Shown: one piece after another, positions 26,097 through 33,220 of the stretch
How positions within the stretch are numbered: position 1 is the stretch's first letter
Layout of the letters: each line of letters begins with the position of its first letter
Origin: an uncultured Rhodospirillales bacterium
GTDB lineage: Bacteria; Pseudomonadota; Alphaproteobacteria; Acetobacterales; Acetobacteraceae
DNA length: 64,000 nt
Direction: 5' to 3'
Assembly (NCBI GenBank): GCA_903823665.1
Contig: CAIJTR010000053.1
Location: 16,889-80,888 of the forward strand
Translations under genes and position numbers: made by a program
The notes under the pieces: generated by a model
Told to the model about the DNA's origin: nothing
The model's input: only the letters and a program-made list of their open reading frames with translations
Databases searched by the model: none

Positions 26097-27449
26097 TCAA
26101 AGCGGTGCCGGAACCCCCGCCTTCACCATCGCCGCCGCCTGCCGATCCGCCAGTGCCTGGGTGTCGAAATCCTGGATCAGTTCCTGGAACAACCGGCTCC
26201 AGTTGATCTCCGCCTTCAGCCGGAAGAACACACTGCCCAGACCGATGGCACTGCGATCCATCAGCACGAACTCACGCGGCGGCCGCACGCCGCCAGTGCG
26301 CTTCAGCCCCTCATGCACCTTCATGGCAACCGACCGGCCAAATGAGGGATCATCCACCTCAGTGATCTTGCGCACCCGGTCATCCATCAGCGGCTCATAC
26401 AAAAAGCGCGCCCACAGGTTGAGAATGTCCATCTTCTCGTTGGACAGATCGGTGAAGCCCCATTGCTCATACGCATGATGCGACTTCTCGCGGTCATCGT
26501 CGCGGATCGCCTCATACAGATCGATCACCGCGCGGACGAAATGCGCCGGGAACACCCGGATCGCACCGTAATCGAGCAGGTTCACCGTGCCATCCGGGCG
26601 AACCTGATAATTGCCCAAATGCGGATCGCCATGAATAACACCGTATTGATAAAACGGCACATACCACGCGCGGAACAGAGCCTCGGCCATCACGCTGCGT
26701 TCTTCCGGCGGCGGATCTTCCTCCAGCCGCTTCATCATCGCCCGGCCCTCAAGCCAGCTCATCGTCACCAGCCGCTTGGTGCACAAATGCTCAACCGGCA
26801 CGGGGACATGCACCAAAGGCTGATTTTCCAGCATGATGCCATAAAGCCGCATCTGAGCCGCCTCACGGGTGTAATCCAGCTCCTCACGCAGCCGCTCATC
26901 GAGCTCGGTGTAGATGTCCTCGGTCTGGATCGAGCTATCCATGCGGCGATAAACCGACATGGCCAGCCGCAGCTGCCGCAGATCGGCCTCCATCGTGCTT
27001 GCCATATCTGGATATTGCAGCTTGCACGCTACGCGCTCACCGGTGGTCAACGTTCCCCGATGCACCTGCCCGAGCGAGGCCGCAGCAGCAGCCTGCAGAT
27101 CAAACTCGGAGAAATGGCTCATCCAGTTCGCCCCAAGCTCTCCCTGCATGCGCCTGCGCACAAACGCCGCCCCCATCGAGGGCGCGTTGGCCTGCAACTC
27201 CGACAATTCCGCCGCATACTCCGCAGGCAGCGCGTCCGGGATGGTAGTGAGGAACTGCGCCACCTTCATCATCGGGCCTTTCAGCCCACCGAGGATGGTT
27301 TTCAGATCCTCCGCATGCCCGGCGCGATCACCCTTCAGCCCAATCCGGCTGCCCGCCACGCGCAATGCAATTCCGCCGACGGCACCGGAGGTTTGCGCCA
27401 TCCGTTTGATTTCGCCGAACAGCGACGACTTGTCTTCCGTGCCACTCAC
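26097..27449 (-). CDS. ABC1/UbiB-family atypical kinase
   Basis: 450 residues. Family motifs in order: K-x-A-Q at 62-65 (GPMMKVAQFL, the KxGQ motif with A for G), AAASLGQVH in place of the glycine-rich loop (122-130), the invariant lysine K143 (VACKLQYP), E in the helix LREELDYTREA, HGDPHLGNY near 285 and LLDYGAIR near 305. UbiB/COQ8-type proteins are ATPases needed for ubiquinone biosynthesis or lipid handling. This one lacks obvious C-terminal membrane helices and could be an AarF/ADCK paralogue rather than UbiB itself. It overlaps pepF by four bases and is presumably co-transcribed. Confidence 0.88.
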   Translation of the reverse strand: MSGTEDKSSLFGEIKRMAQTSGAVGGIALRVAGSRIGLKGDRAGHAEDLKTILGGLKGPMMKVAQFLTTIPDALPAEYAAELSELQANAPSMGAAFVRRRMQGELGANWMSHFSEFDLQAAAAASLGQVHRGTLTTGERVACKLQYPDMASTMEADLRQLRLAMSVYRRMDSSIQTEDIYTELDERLREELDYTREAAQMRLYGIMLENQPLVHVPVPVEHLCTKRLVTMSWLEGRAMMKRLEEDPPPEERSVMAEALFRAWYVPFYQYGVIHGDPHLGNYQVRPDGTVNLLDYGAIRVFPAHFVRAVIDLYEAIRDDDREKSHHAYEQWGFTDLSNEKMDILNLWARFLYEPLMDDRVRKITEVDDPSFGRSVAMKVHEGLKRTGGVRPPREFVLMDRSAIGLGSVFFRLKAEINWSRLFQELIQDFDTQALADRQAAAMVKAGVPAPL

Positions 27450-29236
27450 GACGCTGTTGCCTCCAATTCGTCAATGAAGCCCGAAATCACGTCCAATCCC
27501 TTGCGCCAAAACGCCGGGTCTGACGCATCCAGCCCAAATGGGGCGAGCATTTCCTTGTGCCGCTTGGTGCCACCGGCCTTCAGCATTTCCAGATATTTGG
27601 CCTGAAAACCGGGATGGCCAGACTGGAACACGCCATACAGCGCATTCACCAAACAATCGCCGAACGCATAGGCGTACACATAAAACGGTGAGTGGATGAA
27701 ATGCGGCACATACGCCCAGAACACATTATATTCCGGCGTGAACTCGAACGCTGGCCCGAGCGAATTGCGCTGCACATCCATCCATATCTCGCCGATCTGC
27801 TCGGCCATCAGCTCGCCATTGCGGCGCTCGTCATGCAGTCGCTTCTCGAACTGGAAGAACGCAATCTGGCGCACCACCGTGTTGATCATGTCCTCCACCT
27901 TAGAGGCCAGCATGATCCGCTTGCGCGCCGGGTCCGTCTCACCATCGAGCAGCGCGCGGAAGGTCAGCATCTCACCGAACACCGACGCCGTCTCGGCCAA
28001 GGTCAGCGGCGTGCCGCTCATCAGATAGCCCTGCTTGGCCGCCAGCACCTGATGCACGCCGTGGCCCAGCTCATGCGCCAGCGTCATCACGTCCCGCGTC
28101 TTGCCGTGATAGTTCAGCAGCAGATAAGGATGCGCGGACGGCACGGTCGGATGTGCGAACGCCCCGCCGGACTTGCCGGGGTTCGGCCCCGCATCAATCC
28201 AGGCATTCTTGAAGAATTTCGACCCCACCTCCGCCAGCTCCGGCGAAAACGCGCCGTAGGCGGCCAGCACCCGGCGCTCGGCCTCGGCCCACGGGATCAG
28301 GCTGTCATCATCGCCCGGCAGCGGCGCATTGCGGTCCCAATGCTGCAACTTCTCCAGCCCCAGCCATTTCGCCTTCAGCGCGTAATAGCGATGCGACAGA
28401 CGCGGGAAATCCTGCGAAACCGCCGTCACCAGCGCATCGACCACCTCGTCCTCGACCATGTTCGAGCGATTGCGATAGCTGACGGGCTTCGGATATTTCC
28501 GCCAGCTGTCGATGATCTCCTTGTCCTTGGCCAGCGTGTTGGTGATCAGCGCGAACAGCTTCGAGTTCGCCTGAAACACCTTCCCAATCGCATGGCCCGC
28601 CGCTTCCCGCACCGAGCGATCTGTGTCCGACAGCCGGTTGAGTGCTGCCGAGACCGTCAGCTCCTCGCCATTCACATTCACCCGCAAGCCAGCAATCGTC
28701 TCGTCGAACAGCCGACTCCAGGCGCGATCCGTCACGTCTTTCTCGTGCAGCAGCCGTTCCAGCGTGTCCTCCAGCTGATGCGGGCGGAACACCCGCAGAT
28801 TGGCCAGCCACGGGCGATACCGGGCCAGTGCCGGGTCCGCAAGCTTCGCCTCCAGCGCCGCATCCTCCAGCCGGTTCAGTTCCAGCGTGAAAAAGATCAG
28901 CTGCGCCGAAATCGCCGTCACCCGCTCGCCCATCGACTGGTAGAACTTGCCGATCACCGCATCCGTGCTGTCCCCCGCGAACAGCAACTGCGCATAGGAC
29001 ATGACGCGACCGAGAATTTCCTCAATCGCCTCATACTCCGCTATAGCCGCAGCCAGAGCCTTGCCACTGGCGGCAGCCAGCTTGCCGGAATGCGCAGACT
29101 GAAACGCCTTGCCCATCCGGTCTGCGCGATCAAGGTCGGCTGCCAATTCCGGCGATGACGGGCTTGGATAGAGATCGGTGAGGTTCCATGTCGGCAGGGC
29201 GTCGGTGGCCGCGCTGGTCAATGAGGCATCTGACAT
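27446..29236 (-). CDS. pepF: Oligoendopeptidase F (M3 family)
   Basis: 596 residues from ATG 29236. It has the PepF_N domain (about 115-185) and the M3 catalytic domain with the zinc motif HELGH (388-392) and a second ligand glutamate in LAETASVFGEML about 25 residues later. LPTWNLTDLYPSP at the start and YVYAYAFGDCLVNALYG near the end are typical of the alphaproteobacterial PepF form. Cytoplasmic metallopeptidase acting on short peptides. The same frame stays open to 30172, but that extension is antisense to a clear acyl-CoA synthetase gene and lacks any family similarity, so it was excluded. Confidence 0.95.
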   Translation of the reverse strand: MSDASLTSAATDALPTWNLTDLYPSPSSPELAADLDRADRMGKAFQSAHSGKLAAASGKALAAAIAEYEAIEEILGRVMSYAQLLFAGDSTDAVIGKFYQSMGERVTAISAQLIFFTLELNRLEDAALEAKLADPALARYRPWLANLRVFRPHQLEDTLERLLHEKDVTDRAWSRLFDETIAGLRVNVNGEELTVSAALNRLSDTDRSVREAAGHAIGKVFQANSKLFALITNTLAKDKEIIDSWRKYPKPVSYRNRSNMVEDEVVDALVTAVSQDFPRLSHRYYALKAKWLGLEKLQHWDRNAPLPGDDDSLIPWAEAERRVLAAYGAFSPELAEVGSKFFKNAWIDAGPNPGKSGGAFAHPTVPSAHPYLLLNYHGKTRDVMTLAHELGHGVHQVLAAKQGYLMSGTPLTLAETASVFGEMLTFRALLDGETDPARKRIMLASKVEDMINTVVRQIAFFQFEKRLHDERRNGELMAEQIGEIWMDVQRNSLGPAFEFTPEYNVFWAYVPHFIHSPFYVYAYAFGDCLVNALYGVFQSGHPGFQAKYLEMLKAGGTKRHKEMLAPFGLDASDPAFWRKGLDVISGFIDELEATAS

Positions 29237-29320
29237 AAGAAGATGTGGTCCCGGCTGATGTGCTGCCTTCCTCATGTAAGGTGAGGGCAGGCAAGTCAAA
29301 GGGGCAGGAGAGGATACGTG

Positions 29321-31000
29321 ATGCAAGCCTTGCCGAATTGGCCGAATACCGCCGCCATGATGTGGGCACTCGCCCGCGCCCGTGGCGGCAAAACCATGCT
29401 GCGCAGCTTTCAGGACGGCATTTGGCAGTCCATGACATGGCAACAATTCGCCAGCCGCACCGCCGCCTGCGCCCGCGCCCTGCGCGTCGCCGGTGTGTCC
29501 GCCGGCGACCGCGTGCTGCTGGTCAGCGAGAACAGGCCAGATTTCCTGATTGCGGAAGTGGCCCTGCAATCCATCCGAGCCATTCCGGTGCCAACCTACG
29601 TCACCAACACCACCGCCGACCACGCCCACGTGCTGGCCGATAGCGGGGCCCGCGCCGCCATCGTCTCCACCGCAGCCCTGGCCGACCGCGTGGCGCAGGC
29701 CGGGCCACTCGACTTGCTCGTCTGCATGGAAAAAGGCGCGCCCTCCGGCCTCGACTGGCAAGCCCTGGCCGATGCGCCAGCGGATTATTCCGATATCGCA
29801 GCCGAGGCCGCCGAGATCGCAAGCGGGGCGCTGGCGGTGATCATCTACACCTCCGGCACCGGCGGTGCCCCACGCGGCGTCATGCTGCCGCACCGCGCTT
29901 TGCTCGCCAACATCGCCAGCGTGCAAACGCTGATCGGCCGGCTCAATCTGGAACCAGGTCAGGTCTATCTCTCCTTCCTGCCCCTCGCCCACGCCTATGA
30001 ACACACCGTCGGCGGCTTCATCCTGCCGCTGCTGGGGGCTGAAGTGGTGTATGGCCGCGGCGTGGAGCATCTCGCCGCCGACATGCTCACCGTCCGCCCT
30101 ACCATCATCGCCATGGTGCCGCGCCTGCTCGAAGTGCTGCGCAGCCGCATCCTCACGCAGGTCGCCCGGCAAAAGGAGTGGCAGCAGAAGCTATTTCACA
30201 CCGCCATTTCCATTGGCCGCAAGCGCGTCGTCGGCGAAAGCCTCGCGTGGTGGGAGTATCTGGCCGATCCGATCCTCGAACGCCTCGTCCGCCGCAAGCT
30301 GCGCGACCGCTTTGGCGGACGTTTCGCCATCGGCCTGTCCGGCGGAGCACGGCTCGACCCGGAACTTGGCCGCTTCTTCCAGGCGCTCGGCCTCACGCTG
30401 CTGCAAGGCTACGTCCAAACCGAGGCAGGCCCGCTGATCTCAGCCGTTGCCCCACCAAACCTACGCCTCGACAATATCGGCTATCCCGTGGATGGCGTGG
30501 AACTGCGCATCGCCACTGACGGCGAAATCTGCGTGCGCGGCGATCTGCTGATGGACGGCTATTGGGGCCGCCCGGACGAGACGGCACGGACCATCATCGA
30601 CGGCTGGCTGCACACCGGCGACGTTGGCGAAATCGGGCGAGATGGAGCACTCAACCTCACCGACCGCAAGCGCGACATCATCGTGCTCTCGGGCGGCGAA
30701 AACGTCGCCCCGGCGCGGATCGAGGGCCTGCTGATGGCCGAGCCCGCCATCGCCCAGGCCGTCGTCACCGGCGATGGCAGGCCGTGGCTTTCGGCCCTGC
30801 TGGTCCCCGCCGACGGAGTGGGCGAACATGACGTGGCCGTGGCCGTGGCGCGCGTGAACAAAACGCTGTCGGTCACCGAGCGGGTGCGCAAACATATTCT
30901 GGTGGGGCCGTTCACCCTGGAGAACGGCCTGCTCACCGCCACCCAAAAAGTCCGCCGGCAGTTGGTCATCAAAGCACATCAGGCCTTGCTGGAGGCGTAA
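29321..31000 (+). CDS. AMP-dependent long-chain acyl-CoA synthetase
   Basis: 559 residues. The AMP-binding P-loop is YTSGTGGAPRGVMLPH. The adenylate-forming A5 motif is YVQTEAGPLIS, and the HTGDVGEIGRDGALNLTDRKRDIIVLSGGENVAP block is typical of the long-chain acyl-CoA synthetase (FadD15/FAA) branch. It activates a carboxylic acid to acyl-CoA through an acyl-AMP. AGGAGAGG lies seven bases before ATG 29321; a GTG immediately before it is in frame. The third position usually occupied by T in the P-loop (TSGTTG) is G here. Divergent from pepF. Confidence 0.9.
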   Translation: MQALPNWPNTAAMMWALARARGGKTMLRSFQDGIWQSMTWQQFASRTAACARALRVAGVSAGDRVLLVSENRPDFLIAEVALQSIRAIPVPTYVTNTTADHAHVLADSGARAAIVSTAALADRVAQAGPLDLLVCMEKGAPSGLDWQALADAPADYSDIAAEAAEIASGALAVIIYTSGTGGAPRGVMLPHRALLANIASVQTLIGRLNLEPGQVYLSFLPLAHAYEHTVGGFILPLLGAEVVYGRGVEHLAADMLTVRPTIIAMVPRLLEVLRSRILTQVARQKEWQQKLFHTAISIGRKRVVGESLAWWEYLADPILERLVRRKLRDRFGGRFAIGLSGGARLDPELGRFFQALGLTLLQGYVQTEAGPLISAVAPPNLRLDNIGYPVDGVELRIATDGEICVRGDLLMDGYWGRPDETARTIIDGWLHTGDVGEIGRDGALNLTDRKRDIIVLSGGENVAPARIEGLLMAEPAIAQAVVTGDGRPWLSALLVPADGVGEHDVAVAVARVNKTLSVTERVRKHILVGPFTLENGLLTATQKVRRQLVIKAHQALLEA

Positions 31001-31014
31001 CCTCATCGCCGTCC

Positions 31015-31093
31015 CGTAGGGTGCAGTCCGCTTTGGGACTGCACCACCTTCGCGGCGAGAATGGCGCAGTTCCAAAGCGACTTGCACCCTACG
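31015..31093. repeat. Palindromic CGTAGGGTG element (complete)
   Basis: A 79-base imperfect palindrome begins CGTAGGGTGCAGTCCGCTTT and ends AAAGCGACTTGCACCCTACG. It lies between the acyl-CoA synthetase and the alpha/beta hydrolase. A half copy with the same core is at 37147-37190. It has the look of a non-autonomous dispersed repeat; I see no coding capacity. Confidence 0.8.
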
Positions 31094-31160
31094 AAGCCAC
31101 CCCCCTCGACGCCGCTCCGCAGCAGTCGCAGACTGTCTCCCGCCTTATCAGGAGACACAC

Positions 31161-31982
31161 ATGACCGCAGCCCCCCGCGCCCGTGGCCAGCTTCAGCGCC
31201 CAGATGGCAGCATCTATTACGAAAGCACCGGCGCAGGCCCGGCCATCGTGTTCGCCCACGGCCTTGGCGGCAACCATTTGTCGTGGTGGCAGCAGGTCCC
31301 GCATTTCGTCGCCACCCACACCTGCATCACCTTCAGCCATCGCGGCTTCTTCCCGTCCGACGCGCCTGCCGACCCGGCGCAATTCGCCGATGACGTGCTC
31401 GCCCTGATCGACCATCTCGGCCATGCCCGCATCAGCATCGTCGCGCAATCCATGGGCGGCTGGACGGCCATCGAATTCGCCCTCGCTCACCCAGGCCGCC
31501 TGACCGCCATGGTCCTCGCCGCCACCTCTGGCCGCATCGCCCCGGCCATGGCAGGCCCCGGTGCCGAGGCGCTGCTTGCCGAGTGGAACACCCGGGCCGA
31601 AGCAGCACACACCGCCGAAGCCGGGGTCGGCGCCCACCCCGCCATGGGCATGCGCGGTTTCACCGAGCAACCCGCCGCCCACCAACTCTACCGCGCCGTG
31701 GACGAACTCAGCACCACGCTCGACAAAGTTGCCCTTCGCGGACAACTCGGCCAATCACGCACCCGCCCGGCGACCGACCTCGCCGCCATCACAACGCCCA
31801 CCCTTTGGCTCACCGGGGCGGAGGATTGCGTGTTCCCCAGCCCGGTCGCGCCCCTGATGGCCGCCCACATGCCCCACGCCCGCCACACGCAAATCGACCG
31901 CGCCGGCCACTCCGCCTATTTCGAGCGACCCGCCGACTTCAATCGCATTGTGGCGGACTTTCTGGCGGAGAACGCAGCATGA
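31161..31982 (+). CDS. Alpha/beta hydrolase
   Basis: 273 residues. The oxyanion segment is FAHGLGGNH (31-39), the nucleophile elbow AQSMGG carries S97, the acid is in LTGAEDCVFP, and the catalytic histidine is in DRAGHSAYFERP near the C-terminus. It acts on an unknown ester or amide. TCAGGAG precedes the ATG. Its stop overlaps the start of the M20-type amidase in ATGA fashion, so the two probably act in one pathway. Confidence 0.88.
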   Translation: MTAAPRARGQLQRPDGSIYYESTGAGPAIVFAHGLGGNHLSWWQQVPHFVATHTCITFSHRGFFPSDAPADPAQFADDVLALIDHLGHARISIVAQSMGGWTAIEFALAHPGRLTAMVLAATSGRIAPAMAGPGAEALLAEWNTRAEAAHTAEAGVGAHPAMGMRGFTEQPAAHQLYRAVDELSTTLDKVALRGQLGQSRTRPATDLAAITTPTLWLTGAEDCVFPSPVAPLMAAHMPHARHTQIDRAGHSAYFERPADFNRIVADFLAENAA

Positions 31983-33181
31983 GCCTTGATACCGCCCGCT
32001 TCCTCGCCGACCTCAACGAACTCCGCCAGATCGGGGCCTACAAAACCGGCGTGCATCGCCCAACCTACTCGCCAGACGACATGCGCTCCCGCCAATGGCT
32101 GATGAACAGCATGACCGAAATCGGCCTCAAGCCTGAGATCGACGGCATCGGCAACGTCATCGGCCGCCACACCGGCCCCGGCCCGCATCTGCTTGCCGGC
32201 AGCCATATCGAAACGCAGAATTACGCGGGATGGCTGGACGGAGCCCTCGGCGTCGTGGCCGCGTTGGCCCTTGCCCGCGCCGGTCTGCCCGTCGATGTCG
32301 TGGCCTTCGCCGATGAGGAGGGCCATTTCGAAGGCGGCTTCCTCGGCAGCCGCTCGGCGGCGGGCGATCTGACCGAAGCACAGATCGACGCCTCCCGCAG
32401 CCGCAACGACGGCACGCCGTTGCGGGATGCGCTCGCCACAGCAGGCCTCGAAGGCAAGCCGCGTATCGTGCTCGACCCCAGCCGCTACAAGGGCTTTTTC
32501 GAAATGCACATCGAGCAAGGCACGCAGCTTGAGAACGCCGGCGAGCACGCGGGGGTCGTCACCGGCATCATCGCCATCTGGCAGTTCCGCATCGTCATCA
32601 CCGGCCAGCAGGACCACGCCGGCGGCACCACCATGGCCGAACGACGCGATGCGGGCCTGACCGCCGTACGCCTCCTCGCCGCCATCGACGCCGAATTCCC
32701 CCGAATCTGCGGCCCGCACACGGTCTGGACAACCGGCAGCATCAAGCTCGACCCCGGTGCGCCCTCCATCATCCCAGGCGGGGCCGACATCCTGTTCCAA
32801 ATCCGCGACATCAGCACCGAAACTCTGCAACGCATGGAAGAGACGCTGGTCCGGCTCATCCAAGAGAGCAACCGCCGCGAGCGCTGCACCACGGAGCTGA
32901 TCGTCATCCGCCGCTCCGTCCCGGCGCTGTGCAACCCCGCGATGATGGCAGCCCTCGATACCGCCGCCGAGCACTTCGCCCCCGGCAAATGGCGGCGCAT
33001 GCAAAGCGGTGCGGGCCATGACGCGCAGGTGATGGCCCCCCTCATGCCCGTCGCCATGCTGTTCACCCCCAGCATCGGCGGCATCAGCCATCACTGGGCG
33101 GAGGACACCAAAGAGGAAGACCTCGCCCTCTGCTGCCAAATTCTCGAGCACGCAGCGCGGAGTTTCCTCGCCTCGTCATAA
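31979..33181 (+). CDS. M20-family Zn-dependent amidase (N-carbamoyl-L-amino-acid hydrolase / allantoate amidohydrolase type)
   Basis: 400 residues from ATG 31979, overlapping the hydrolase stop. Metal-site motifs of the HyuC/AllC group are visible: GSHIETQNYAGWLDGALGV (His and Asp ligands), AFADEEGHFEGGFLGSR (bridging Glu), FFEMHIEQG (His) and the distal SIGGISHHWAEDT. Dimerisation contacts are in QQDHAGGTTMAERRDA. The family hydrolyses N-carbamoyl amino acids, ureidoglycolate or allantoate, releasing ammonia. Nearby urease suggests nitrogen salvage, but the substrate cannot be read from sequence. The classical GSHxDT is GSHxET here. Confidence 0.9.
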   Translation: MSLDTARFLADLNELRQIGAYKTGVHRPTYSPDDMRSRQWLMNSMTEIGLKPEIDGIGNVIGRHTGPGPHLLAGSHIETQNYAGWLDGALGVVAALALARAGLPVDVVAFADEEGHFEGGFLGSRSAAGDLTEAQIDASRSRNDGTPLRDALATAGLEGKPRIVLDPSRYKGFFEMHIEQGTQLENAGEHAGVVTGIIAIWQFRIVITGQQDHAGGTTMAERRDAGLTAVRLLAAIDAEFPRICGPHTVWTTGSIKLDPGAPSIIPGGADILFQIRDISTETLQRMEETLVRLIQESNRRERCTTELIVIRRSVPALCNPAMMAALDTAAEHFAPGKWRRMQSGAGHDAQVMAPLMPVAMLFTPSIGGISHHWAEDTKEEDLALCCQILEHAARSFLASS

Positions 33182-33220
33182 TTCATTGCGTCCACCGGCG
33201 CGGCGCGGCAGTCTTCGCAC

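Noticed and set aside
27692..29158. 488-codon open frame on the plus strand
   Set aside because: Mirror of pepF with His/Arg/Gln-rich composition and no recognisable domain.
29237..30172. In-frame extension of oligoendopeptidase F to 908 residues
   Set aside because: It is entirely antisense to a clear acyl-CoA synthetase gene, shows no family similarity, and a good ATG begins the known PepF N-terminus at 29236.
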